In this document: piece after piece, positions 25,759-43,101 of the stretch
Numbering within the stretch: position 1 is the first letter of the stretch
Layout of the letters: the number at the start of each line of letters is the position of its first letter
Source: Stramonita haemastoma
Taxonomy: Eukaryota; Mollusca; Gastropoda; Neogastropoda; Muricidae
Length of the DNA stretch: 64,000 nt
NCBI GenBank assembly: GCA_030674155.1
Contig: CM060328.1
Coordinates: 45,605,456-45,669,455, forward strand
Direction: 5' to 3'
Position numbers and translations under genes: made by a program
The notes under the pieces: model-generated
Databases searched by the model: none
The model's input: only the letters and a program-made list of their open reading frames with translations
What the model was told of the DNA's origin: nothing

Positions 25759-26810
25759 TATATACATTATATAGTATATATATGCATATTTATATTACAA
25801 TTTACACACAGATATTATATTATAAATGTGTGTGTGTGTGTGTGTGTTGGTGTGTGTTGTGTGTTGTGTGGGGGAATAATCTGACAGATTTTTTCCCTTT
25901 TGATTCAACTTTCAAGGGTGAACCTGCTCTTGTGGTGATGAAATCTCATAGTTATGCTAAGAGGCCAGACCCAAATTTCACCCAGAGAAATTAAAATCTG
26001 TCTTGTCTTATACCTGGTTTTCAATAAAACACAATACAAAATAGGATTAAGATATTGTGCCAGCATAATAAATTTGATTATTACTATTAGGCCTAAGAAA
26101 CCTATTTCATTGCTGATCCACAAGCCCTTTCTTTACCACATTGTAAGTTGCATGTTGGGTGTGTTTGTGTTATCTATACTACAAAACACTGCTCGCCTGC
26201 TAATTCTACAGAAGGATGGGTTATATTTTTCACGGGTAGGCCTAAGTGCGTGATGGTACGCTCGAGTTTACACTTGATAGGCCACTACTGTACAAGCGTC
26301 CTGGGTTATGGTCTCAATCGCAGGATAGGAAAAGGAAAAGGAGTCGAACAAAATTCATTATATTCACTTCAGGGAAAGCATCTCCTCGTACAGTCGAACA
26401 TACGGAGACTCGAGCTCGAACCCTCAGTTGCAGTCAGATCGAAAGTCCAACATAGGCCACTAGGCTACGCCAATGCCTTTCTCTTCGGTACACCGAAACT
26501 AAAGACCGAAACCAAGCTCAACACAGACATAAGTTCTACACAAGCCAGACTAGGCTAGCTACTTGTTTTTACATTTGTTGATTCATTAAAGATGTTTACC
26601 CATGTCGATGCTTTAAACAGTAGCCTTAAAAAAAAAAGCTTCTGTCGATTTGAAAAAGGGTGCGTAAGAGTGAAAGAAACGGATGGGTTGGTGTTAATTA
26701 GGCTAACCTACCTTTCTCTTCTCATCGCGTAGGCCTAGCCAATCTTTAACCGGAGTCCTCTGTCTTTCCTTCTGCCAAAGGCCACATCTGTAGAACAGGG
26801 CAAAATCCAT
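15175..26810 (-). CDS. PTPN9: PTPN9/MEG2-like non-receptor tyrosine phosphatase (split gene)
   Basis: Hydrolyses phosphotyrosine. The exon model, in gene order, is 26810-26712, 24858-24147, 22883-22723, 21673-21595, 20373-20223, 17374-17170 and 15401-15175. Junction phases are 0/0, 2/2, 1/1, 2/2, 0/0 and 1/1, provided two single bases are removed in the second exon; this gives 543 codons. The catalytic domain carries KNRY, DYIHAN, DFWRMVW, KCAQYWP, the WPD loop AWPDFGVP, the P-loop HCSAGIGRTG and the Q-loop segment QRAFSIQTPDQY. The spacer before the P-loop and the QRAFSIQTP block match vertebrate PTPN9 better than PTP1B or SHP enzymes as I recall them. Vertebrate PTPN9 has an N-terminal CRAL-TRIO (Sec14) domain; I find none here, so either it lies in exons I missed or the N-terminus differs. 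The last six exons are well supported (the first of these with frameshifts); the first exon is tentative. Confidence 0.85.
15618..15925 (+). mobile_element. tRNA-derived SINE with SINE-B head, different body
   Basis: The head ggtggcaggatggtttagat with B box gggttcgactcc is followed by a body (ggaggctctaaaccagtcag, gaaagagtggggaggtacc) not shared with SINE-A. Confidence 0.6.
16005..16330 (+). repeat. Dispersed repeat R6
   Basis: Contains ggtggttgccacct, aacaccaccaaagtgaccca and gatgggagctccctg. Related copies lie at 50935-51180 and 61690-62050, next to LicD copies 2 and 3. Confidence 0.65.
17098..17122 (+). repeat. (GTCC)n tetranucleotide repeat
   Basis: About six units just inside the GC-AG intron of the PTPN9-like gene. 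Confidence 0.9.
17170..17374 (-). CDS. PTPN9-like exon with WPD loop and catalytic Cys P-loop; GC splice donor
   Basis: 205 nt, acceptor atttgcag. It encodes TGESREIRHLQFIAWPDFGV, a leucine-rich helix, then PPVVVHCSAGIGRT. Cys of HCSAGIGRTG is the nucleophile and Asp of WPDFGV the general acid; both are intact. The exon must end at ACAG to join GT-ACG-TTC in the last exon. The bases that follow are gcgagt, so the intron is GC-AG rather than GT-AG. Confidence 0.9.
17452..17725 (+). mobile_element. SINE-A, head missing
   Basis: Runs from tgaggggatttttcctctga to aataaataaataaag. It lies 78 bp upstream of a phosphatase splice acceptor, in antisense orientation. Confidence 0.8.
17885..18250 (+). 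repeat. Dispersed repeat R5, most complete copy
   Basis: Ends with a tRNA-like head on the opposite strand (gctatagctcaatgatgaag; ggttcgaaac as B box). This suggests a tRNA-derived SINE read on the minus strand. Confidence 0.65.
18385..18660 (+). repeat. Minisatellite of cagtataaata(g/c) units with a (CT)n core
   Basis: At least six copies of tcagtataaatag/ggttcctctct separated by CT tracts, including (CT) at 18545-18604. Confidence 0.85.
18785..19105 (+). repeat. Inverted repeat arm, left
   Basis: Segments such as ccctcttgcattc, caggtcaggcacacatgctcg, agctataattacttc and taatgtgtgtaaatcc recur in reverse complement and reverse order at 22258-22590. Both arms are in introns of the PTPN9-like gene. 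Confidence 0.85.
19267..20216 (+). repeat. GAA/TTC-rich satellite, ~950 bp
   Basis: (GAA)n interrupted regularly by gcgaagaattgc-like units. It is almost pure purine on the plus strand. On the phosphatase sense strand it is TTC-rich and begins within 6 bp of a splice donor. The long Ser/Phe/Leu and Lys/Glu ORFs are artefacts. Confidence 0.95.
20223..20373 (-). CDS. PTPN9-like exon encoding the KCAQYWP motif
   Basis: 151 nt, acceptor cttctaacag, donor ACAGCT then gtaagt. It encodes RATERQRLKCAQYWPP, then a beta-strand region ending TSLILCNTA. The donor is followed at once by the long TTC-rich tract on the sense strand. Confidence 0.88.
20716..20892 (+). mobile_element. SINE-A fragment, diverged
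   Basis: Matches from aacatcagtactaactccac to the gtaggaatggatgac segment. Confidence 0.6.
21595..21673 (-). CDS. PTPN9-like exon encoding the DFWxMVW motif
   Basis: A short 79-nt exon, acceptor tttgacag, donor ACCAG then gtgggt. It encodes GPLPKTSVDFWRMVWQYQ and then RVIVMTTR, the block following YxxTQ in tyrosine phosphatases. It is too short to stand out as an ORF and was found by motif and phase. Confidence 0.88.
22258..22590 (-). repeat. Inverted repeat arm, right
   Basis: Reverse complement of 18785-19105 with small differences and an indel in the C/G-rich part. The two phosphatase exons 20223-20373 and 21595-21673 lie between the arms. Confidence 0.85.
22723..22883 (-). CDS. PTPN9-like exon, phosphotyrosine-recognition motifs
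   Basis: 53 codons plus split codons, acceptor taatcacag, donor CAAG then gtatca. It encodes LPKNRYTDV (the conserved KNRY motif), DYIHANLVDG and HAYICTQ. The usual DYIN is DYIH here, and the usual YIATQ or YIGTQ is YICTQ. Start and end phases agree with the neighbouring exons. Confidence 0.88.
23655..23800 (+). mobile_element. 3' terminal fragment of an endonuclease/RT-type LINE
   Basis: One frame reads EWTGTELNKTLRKAEQREEW, then RELIVKSSW and a stop. It is colinear with the C-terminus of the element at 8.15 kb (EWTGLRLSDTLRKVEDRGKW). Confidence 0.75.
24147..24858 (-). CDS. PTPN9-like linker exon with two apparent 1-base frameshifts
   Basis: The acceptor (tttcag) is at 24859-24861 and the donor (AAG then gtaatg) follows 24147. 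The downstream end encodes a segment like the pre-catalytic region of PTPN9 (HQLVEHVQ, LQREYHHIRAEP, GTFTHS). Upstream, three frames take over from one another: 24858 to about 24706 is open and holds a CKGC pair, then the reading continues in another frame (SCHAC pair, then MSSSSDWDPERP and a Lys/Ser/Glu-rich linker) to about 24401, then in a third. The switches sit on an A run at 24701-24706 and a TTT at 24401-24403. Removing one base at each restores one open exon of 710 nt whose phases match both neighbours. The two Cys pairs would make a C-x2-C...C-x2-C zinc-ribbon-like element. Confidence 0.6.
25108..25372 (-). mobile_element. SINE-A, diverged
   Basis: Minus-strand copy from the mid-body to the tRNA-like head (taaccaatgggctatccc at the right end). 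Confidence 0.65.
25525..25690 (+). repeat. Dispersed repeat R9, partial
   Basis: Shares tgagtggtggtctgggtact, ctttcagatgagg and aaaagaacccacagtaa with copies at 29765 and 60375. Confidence 0.6.
25691..25860. repeat. (TA)n and (GT)n microsatellites
   Basis: TA from about 25692 to 25773 with one shift in register, GT at 25827-25847. Confidence 0.95.
26385..26485 (-). mobile_element. Possible tRNA-derived SINE head
   Basis: Minus strand reads gcgtagcctagtggcc (A-box-like) and gagggttcgagctcgag (B-box-like) with tRNA-like spacing. A functional tRNA is unlikely because no clear acceptor stem is seen. Confidence 0.4.
26712..26810 (-). CDS. Candidate first coding exon of the PTPN9-like gene
   Basis: A 33-codon open stretch begins with ATG and has an in-frame TAA immediately upstream. 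It ends at a strong donor (AAG then gtaggt). It closes in phase 0, matching the phase-0 acceptor of the exon at 24858. The product starts MDFALFYRCGLW and is not recognisable. No CRAL-TRIO similarity is seen. It could equally be a chance reading frame. Confidence 0.35.
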
Positions 26811-27094
26811 TTATGAACTCTCCCAGAGCTAAACCCAGCATAGGCCGGTTACACCCATCACACACTGTTTCCAAAATTATCAAAAATTACCAAAAACAAA
26901 ACCAGCATTTACAGTTCCTAGTAAGATAACGTTGAATTAAGGGGGGACTAAGCGTGCAATTTTGATGAAAAATCTCTACAAAATACGTTTTAGGATTATT
27001 GTAAATTTTGCAAGAATAATGTCTCTACAAACACTTCTAGGGCAGATTTCGCTTCAAATTTGCCTAAAAGTACGTTCAATTATATTTTTTTTTG

Positions 27095-27210
27095 ACTTTC
27101 GGGGAGAAGGTAGGAGAATGGACCAAGAAGGCAGAAAATAGAGAATAAGAAGGTGACAGGAAGAAAAACAATAAGGCTGAAACAAAGAAAAGGATAATAA
27201 AGTGAAAGTT
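27095..27210 (-). repeat. Dispersed repeat R8, inverted fragment
   Basis: aaggcagaaaatagagaata and gtgacaggaagaaaaacaat are the reverse complement of the R8 core. Confidence 0.5.
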
Positions 27211-27269
27211 CTTAGCACAGAATTTCACACCACACACACACACACACACACGCACACACACACACTGAT

Positions 27270-27690
27270 TTGTTTTTTAAAAGAGTGGGCGGGAGTAGAC
27301 AGCCCTGCCTTACTCCAACTGTTGTTCGAAACCACTCTCCAATGTTGCTGTTGTAGTACACTACACTGGTGGCCTTGTTATACACCTCATTGATGACTCT
27401 GATCAGATTTGTATTGATGCTGTACAAATTCATGGTTGCCCTCAAACCTGCATGCCACACCCTGTCGAATGCCTAGGTTGAATATCTGTTCAGTTGTGTT
27501 ACGCCCTGCTCTGAAATCTGCTTGTTCCTCAGCAATGATGGTCTCTGCTTGTGGCTTCAGTCTGTTCAGTATAATCTGCCACCTTGCTTGGGTGGCATAT
27601 GAGGCTGATTGTGCGGTCATTCTGGCACTGCTTAAGATTTCCTTTCTTGGGGGAGGGTGATGATGAGTGACTGTGTCCATGAGTGTCTAT
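27270..27690 (-). mobile_element. RT fragment of an endonuclease/RT-type LINE
   Basis: Two overlapping frames encode RT segments (LNRLKPQAETIIAEEQADFR; VYNKATSVVYYNSNIGEWFR; GVRQGCLLPPTL), colinear with the 8.15-kb element but with an internal deletion. A (CA)n array adjoins at 27232-27264. Confidence 0.85.
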
Positions 27691-28106
27691 GAGACATGTC
27701 TATGAGTGGCTATGTTGGCCATTTTCCTGTCTCAGACTATGATTTTCATTACAATGCACTACGCACAGACATTGGAAGAAGAAAGGGTTTTAGCTTGGAA
27801 ACAACAACATATGGAGAAATGATAATAAGCTTTTGTCAGCACCTGTGTCCAAACACTGGACAAGGCAGCAGAATTGGTAAGGAATTTGGTCTAGGCATAA
27901 GGTCTAGGCATAAGGTCTAATTAGCATAGATCTGTAGACAGTGGCTTCAACATGTGTGCTCCCTTATTTTGGAGTATGGCCATAGGCACTTTCTTTGTCT
28001 TCTCTCTCGGCTAGCCTAGGCTAGGCTACTTCCGTTGAGTCTGGTGGTCGAGTGTGCTACCAAACCACAAGAGATTTCCCTATCGTTTCAAAAACAAATA
28101 ATAATA

Positions 28107-36905
<8,799 letters not shown>

Positions 36906-37352
36906 ACGTGATGACAAAGAGTTGGAACTGCAGCGTCAGACAAATCTTGTCGCCAAACTGAAAACTAGAGATCTCTCGATACACATGGCAAAATGTGTAG
37001 GCAAGGAGGGGCAGCTTTGTGCTGCAGGATCATGATCAAAAGAAAGATATTGCAGCAGTATTTTTTTTTTTTCAAAGCAATGCAGGAAAGTGATTTTTTA
37101 AAATTTTTACTTTGAATGTGGGTGTAAGAAAAGACGCAATACATAATATTGGTGAAATATGATTATGCACTATAGCAGCCTTGTGCCAGATTGTAAGACT
37201 TTCAAAAGGCACTCAGATTTACCAAGTGAAAAATCAAAACTTGATTTTAATCACAACTAGTATATGATCATTTTGATCAAGTGTTCCATGTACATGCACA
37301 CTTTCCATTCAATTGTACTATCAGTCCTTTCAGAGCTTATAGGCTGCCAAGG

Positions 37353-37436
37353 AAATTTTCTTTATTCATTCATTTCTAAGTGTTTCAGATAAAAATTTTC
37401 TTTATTCATTCATTTCTAAGTGTTTCAGATAAAAAC
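37353..37436 (+). repeat. 41-bp exact-looking tandem duplication
   Basis: The block aaattttctttattcattc...gtttcagata appears twice in immediate succession about 630 bp after the MBD2/3 stop. Confidence 0.85.
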
Positions 37437-38099
37437 AAATGTGTTCATTCCAAACGAAAAATTTTTTTACTAAAATAAGTGACATGGTGCTATCATAGAG
37501 GACTGCCACATTTTTTTTTTTGAAGGGGGGGGGGGGGGGGGGGGGCTAAGGGTAGGTGACAACCAGAAAAGATGTTGGTTTCTGCAACCTTGATTGTGCA
37601 GCTGTGGAGTCAGTGTGAGGGGCATTGGAGTAGGACATTGCAGCTATGTGCCACAAGGGTCAAAAGGGGTGTGCAGGGCAGAAAACCTGTGAATCATGTA
37701 CAACTGAAGAAAGAATACCACCAAACCATGCTCCTCTGCTTATCAGTCAATCGTAATTCCCATTGCACAGGACATCAACACGTCAACTCCTGCTCCTGCT
37801 GCTGCTGGTGCTGCTATGCACTTGCCATCCTCAGCTCAGCCTGGGTTTTTTGGGCTTAAAAAAACAACACCCCCGCCCCCCCAAAACCCGGTTATCTGCC
37901 ATAAGGAATAAAGTGATGAAGGTAGCATCCCTTTTATGTGTTTTACAGGTAGGCAGCATTTGATATTTGAAGGGATCAGTATTTGTGTTGAGATTGAACT
38001 TGAAATGGCTGTGGATGTGGTGTGGCAAAGTTAACATGAAAATGAAAAATCAGATTTGATTTGTGTTTTTTTTTTATATAGTTTAGTGCATTATACTTT

Positions 38100-38108
<9 letters not shown>

Positions 38109-38130
<22 letters not shown>

Positions 38131-38131
38131 G
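38109..38131 (+). repeat. G run
   Basis: Poly-G after a poly-T run. Confidence 0.95.
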
Positions 38132-38648
38132 TTAATCAGGGTTCCATGAATTGCTATTTTGGATCACAAGGTTTTGTTGTATTTTTAGAGTGTATGATTT
38201 GTGTATTTTTTGAATCTTTACCAAGTAAAGTTGCTTCTATTTTAGAGATATTTGTGTATTTTGAACCAATAGAAATAATTATGTGATAAAAAAAAAAAAA
38301 TTTGTCAACAGAATTGGCAAGAAATCATTAATTAAAGATGTTAAGAAGGGCGAGGGGGTGGGCAAAAATTGTTTTTGTTCTTCTTTGTTTATTTTTGTTT
38401 TGTTTTGTTTTAGTTTTTATGGGTTTGGGGAAAGGGGTGGGGGTGGGGAGAAGGATATCATGAGGAAATGTGTATGCTTTTACTCTTTTATCTTTGATAT
38501 TAGGGTGGTTGGGTAAATGTTATATCAGCTGTTTGGATGAGAGTGAGAGAGAAACTGTATTAAAAGGAACAAGGGGACCAATGTTTGTAAATTTATTGTT
38601 TTCCATCAATACAACTTTAAAAAACAGTATCTGAGCATGTGTGTGACA

Positions 38649-38652
<4 letters not shown>

Positions 38653-38715
<63 letters not shown>
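38653..38715 (+). repeat. (GT)n microsatellite
   Basis: About 30 uninterrupted GT units. Confidence 0.97.
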
Positions 38716-38716
<1 letters not shown>

Positions 38717-39149
38717 GAGAGAAAAATATCTGGTCTGAAAAGCTGGAATTGATTTAAAATGAAATATTATTTTTGGTTGTATTTTGTTTTTTTGTTGAAC
38801 TACACAAGAGTTTTGAGGTACTTTTTGCATATTGTCCCGATACATTCTTTACAGATTCAAGATACTAAACTTGTTGAAAAAATAATAATAATAAATATAA
38901 TATATATATATATATAATATAATATATATAAATATATATATATATATATATGTATAATGCATATATCAGGGTGGCATTCTAAAATGTACAGAATTCAAAT
39001 TGATTTATTTGACCCCTCTTTTAGTATTGTTCCTTTTTGGATTGGTGGGTGTTTTATGGATGCATATTAATGGGTGTGTTGGTAGAAGTTTCCACTACAG
39101 GCCAGGGCAGAGGATGCACAGATAAATAAAATATATTGGTGTCATATAT

Positions 39150-39530
39150 TGTTCAATGGACACTACCACAGAGTGGTTAAGACTGACTTAATCCCAAGGG
39201 TCCATGAAGTTGATGGTTTGACTCTTCACCAGTTTCTGGTGAATCAAGGGTGGAGATTTTTACGATCTCCCAAGCCAACCTAGAGTGCTGATCTGCCTGT
39301 GCTTTAGTTCACTTATGTGTGTACACATGCAGAAGATCACAGTCATATGCTTACTAAAAATCTCATAGTTAATGTCGGCATTGGGTGAATGACAGAAACA
39401 TGAACATTCCCAGCATGCATTCTGTACATAAAAACGAGCTGCTCTGAAGTTGAAAGGTGTCGGTTGAGGCCAGTGGACAGACCTCCTGCAGAGAACCTTG
39501 CAAACACAGGAAAAGTCCAGGCTTTACGCA
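39150..39530 (-). repeat. Dispersed repeat R5, inverted copy
   Basis: Carries the tRNA-like head near 39170 and ends with the cacaggaaaagtccaggctt segment, the reverse of the 12745 and 17885 copies. Confidence 0.6.
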
Positions 39531-39744
39531 TCCGGCCCAATAAGGAAACACTGAGAAGAGAGAAAGGAAGTTCATTTCATTCCATATCCATGTAGTAAAC
39601 CAAGATTAGATCAATAGTCTAGCTGTGTCTTTGGTTTTTTGTTTTTCATTCCTTGACTACAGCTCCAAGGTTCACCAATCTGAAAACATAATTACACAAT
39701 TTTGAAAAAAAAGAGGTTTTCTTAATTCTGATGCTCTTTAGCTT

Positions 39745-40465
39745 TAGAAAAAGGAAGAGTCCAGATCATAAGGAATGTATGTTGCACAGAAGAGGGGTTT
39801 CCAGTTATATCTCTGCAGCTCGACTGGTCCTCAGAAAGAAAAAATCTGAACACATTACTTCTCTCTTGCAATCTCTCCACTGGCTGCCTGTGCCACAGAG
39901 AGTTAACTACAAGATCAGTACTCTCTGTTAGAAATGTCTCCACAAAACAGCACCCTTCTACCTCTGTGAATGTCTTCACGTGTACACACCTTCTCGTTCC
40001 CTCTGCTCGGCTGCAGATACCTTATCCTTAAAAATTCCGAGATTCAACCTATCTACCGTTGGCCGCCGCTCTTTCTCTATTTCTGGTCCATCAATCTGGA
40101 ATGACCTCCCTCTCTCCCTTCGGCAAAAGCCTACATATGACACTTTTAAATCCAACCTCAAGACACACTTGTTTCAAACCTAAGATTTTTGTCTTCTGTT
40201 TTCATCTCCTATTTGTCCCTGCTTTCAACATTTGAAATTCCATTCACCCTGTCAAAATGTATAACCTCTATAAGTGTGTGTGTGTGTGTGCGTGTGCGTG
40301 TGTGTGCGCGCGCGCGCGCGCGCGTGTGTGTGCTTTCGAATTGGCTAGAATTATTTATTGTCATTGATTGTTTGTTGTGAGGGTGAGTGCAAGCGCTTTG
40401 ATTTGTTTTTACAAGATATAGCGCTATATAAATTCCATGTATTATTATTTATATATTATTATTAT
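39745..40465 (+). mobile_element. L2/CR1-like LINE 3' end, one in-frame stop
   Basis: Encodes the RT C-terminal region ([57 protein letters not shown] then stop). A TAG at about 39929 interrupts it where the 41.8-kb copy has TAC. The 3' UTR ends gatatagcgctatataaattccatg and a TTA-rich tail. Confidence 0.85.
40263..40331 (+). repeat. (GT)n(GC)n array
   Basis: GT units passing into an alternating GC run (cgcgcgcgcgcgcg), a potential Z-DNA tract, inside the LINE 3' UTR. Confidence 0.9.
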
Positions 40466-40480
40466 TATTATTATTATTAT

Positions 40481-40598
40481 ATCGAGGATAATGGAATAAG
40501 CACTCATGTGCTTTTTTTCATTCCCTGTGTGTGCAGTTTTGTAAATATTGTCATCTGTTCCCACCAGCATACAATGGCCTACGCTTACGAAAAGCAAG
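40481..40598 (-). mobile_element. SINE-A 3' fragment
   Basis: Joins the tail of the preceding LINE 3' end directly (atcgaggataatggaataag). It stops at cttacgaaaagca. Confidence 0.75.
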
Positions 40599-41046
40599 AG
40601 ACAGTTTATTCAGTTTCTCTGAAAGCGCCTATTTCACAACTCACAATGGTTTATTCCCATGAATTCTTTTGAACTATAGAGAAACAAAAAGTATACATAC
40701 ATGTATGTATATCAGATATGTTCTCTATTAGTCAAACAGCTTGAGAGCATTTTGAGTAGGATGCTGCTTTGCCTTGCTGTCATTGCTCTTTCCCAACTGA
40801 TTGCTGGTAATTGGCATGGGATTGTAAAGGACAAACTTTTGATGTTAAAAAAAAAAAAAAAACAAAAAAAAAGCAAAGAAAGAAAATATAAAACAGGAGA
40901 AGAAGTGTTTTAGTTTACCTTGGTTAAAGACTTAAAATGCAATGGGAAAATTGAATTAACTATTAATATTACCTTTCTGATAGTGGACTTTATATCACAT
41001 GGCAATATCAGTTTCATATCTGACGGTGTAGACATTTTGGAGAGAG

Positions 41047-41312
41047 CTTGGATCAGCCTCGTGGTTAGAGTATTGAGCTGGCAATCTGGAAGCCTGGGTT
41101 CAAGCCACCACCGAGGCATCCGTTGCAAGGGATTTTTTGCCCTGGAGTTAACATCAGCATGGACGCCATACCCCCAAAAGTCTTTTGGATGAGACTATAA
41201 ATAGAGGTCCTACATGCGAACTTGCGCAAAACGTCTTGTACACGTTAAAAACCAGTTTGGCCTATCAGCAGAGTAGGCGACTGCATGCTGGTAGGAACAG
41301 ATGACATGATTA
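41047..41312 (+). mobile_element. SINE-A with diverged head
   Basis: Head ggatcagcctcgtggttaga, B box gggttcaagcc, body from ggagttaacatcagcatgg. Confidence 0.7.
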
Positions 41313-41561
41313 AAAAAAAACGTATGCACACTGGGAATGTGTTTAGATGGTGGAAATAACCTTGCTTTCAGCTGAATTGGGTGTGTGTGTGTTCCTCAGC
41401 TAGAGTGCTGAAGTTCACCACTTGCAACATTCTGCGTATGCCTACAGACAAAAACACCACAGAAAACGAGGCAGCCCCCCCTCCCCCCATCGTGCAAAAA
41501 AAGAAACAAACCAAAACCCCCCCCAAAAAAAAACTAGCCCCAACCCCCAAACACACACATG

Positions 41562-41760
41562 ACACTATAACCTGAGGTCCCCTGTGTGAACGCACACAGA
41601 ACATCTTGCACACACGTTAAAACCCATTTTACTCTTTGGAAGAATAGGCCAATGTGTGCTGGTGGGAATGGATGACAAAATTTTCAAAACTGCATACACA
41701 CGGGGAATGGATGTAATAAAGCATGTTAGTGAATATTCTATTATCCTGGAAATGAAAGAA
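41562..41760 (+). mobile_element. SINE-A fragment in duplicated block, unit A
   Basis: Lies at the same place relative to the LicD gene as copies at 51278 and 62140, so it predates the segmental duplication. Confidence 0.75.
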
Positions 41761-41818
41761 TACTTAGACTTATGCCTATGAATTCCTTGGGGAATAAAGG
41801 CCCACAACACCCCTCCAA

Positions 41819-42423
41819 CCACTGATGCAACATCCAAACTCGTCACTTCTCTTATTCTCTCACGTCTGGACTATTGCAATTCTCTTTTGGCTGGTCTGCC
41901 AGCATCATCCATCCACTCCCTTCAACGTATACAAAACTCTGCAGCTCGTCTTGTCCTCAGAAAGAAAAAATCTGAGCACATTACCCCTCTCTTGAAATCT
42001 CTCCATTGGCTGCCTGTACCACAGAGAATAAACTACAAGATCAATACCCTCTGTTACAAATGTCTCCACAATACTGCACCCTCCTACCTCTGTGAATGTC
42101 TTCACTTGTACACACCTTCTTGCTCCCTCCGCTCGTCGGCAGATACTTTGTCCTTAAGAATACTCAGATTCAACCTATCTACCGTTGGCCGCCGCTCTTT
42201 CTCTGTTTCTGGTCCATCGATCTGGAACGACCTTCCTCTCTCCCTCTGGCAAAAGCCTACTTATGACACTTTTAAATCCAACCTCAAGACACACTTATTC
42301 CAAACCTAAATTTTCTCCTTCCGCTTCCATCTCTTACCTGTCCCTGCCTTCAACATCCACCTGCTAAAGTGCATAACGTTTGCAGGTGTGTGGCGCGCGC
42401 GTGCGTGCTGCGTGCGTGCGTGC

Positions 42424-42459
<36 letters not shown>

Positions 42460-42590
42460 ATTCGAATTTGTTAAAACTGTAAATTGCTGATGATTGTGTG
42501 TTGTGTTGGTCGAATGCAAGCGCTTTGATTTGTTTTTACAAGATATAGCGCTATACAAATTCCATGTATTTATTTATTTTATTTAGATTC
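41819..42590 (+). mobile_element. L2/CR1-like LINE 3' end, open frame
   Basis: Open through [52 protein letters not shown] and LKTHLFQT, then a stop and a 3' UTR ending aagatatagcgctatacaaattccatg. It interrupts the unit A flank (cacccctccaac / attctgggaaatcc) relative to units B and C. Confidence 0.85.
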
Positions 42591-42664
42591 TGGGAAATCC
42601 TCTTCAGCTCAGCCCATGTCATTTCACCTGCCTTGGTCTCTGGTTGAGGCTGCTGCGCCAGGTA

Positions 42665-42667
<3 letters not shown>

Positions 42668-42732
<65 letters not shown>
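42668..42732 (+). repeat. (CA)n microsatellite
   Basis: About 32 CA units at the position where units B and C also carry CA repeats. Confidence 0.97.
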
Positions 42733-42735
<3 letters not shown>

Positions 42736-43101
42736 CACATACCAAACACCTCTCATTGCCTTTTTTTTTTTTTTTTTAGCATATTCTTGTTAAAAAAAAT
42801 TCTAGGTAAAGAAGCCAAATAAACAACCACTAAATAATAGCAACAATAGCCCTCCCACTAAAACAATAAGTTTTCTGTTTTTCAACGTGTAGACAGTAAC
42901 CACATATATGTGAAAAATATCTGCCCAGGGATCAATAACAAATTTAATTAGTATCTTATGTAGGAATGAGAATTGTACTTCTATGGATGCTCTCTTTTTT
43001 CTTTTGTTCAACAGCCAAGTTTTGGAAACCTGAGAATTTTTCTTTAGCAATTTTCTCTGAAGTTGCTGGCACTTGTCTGTCAGTACCCACACTTTGCCGA
43101 T

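Larger units (their letters stand above)
36906..38640 (+). other. Probable MBD2/3 3' UTR and downstream sequence
   Basis: There is no coding signal after the stop. A canonical AATAAA lies at 37907-37912. The stretch is T- and G-rich, with long G runs near 37527 and 38110. The true polyadenylation site cannot be placed from sequence alone. Confidence 0.4.
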
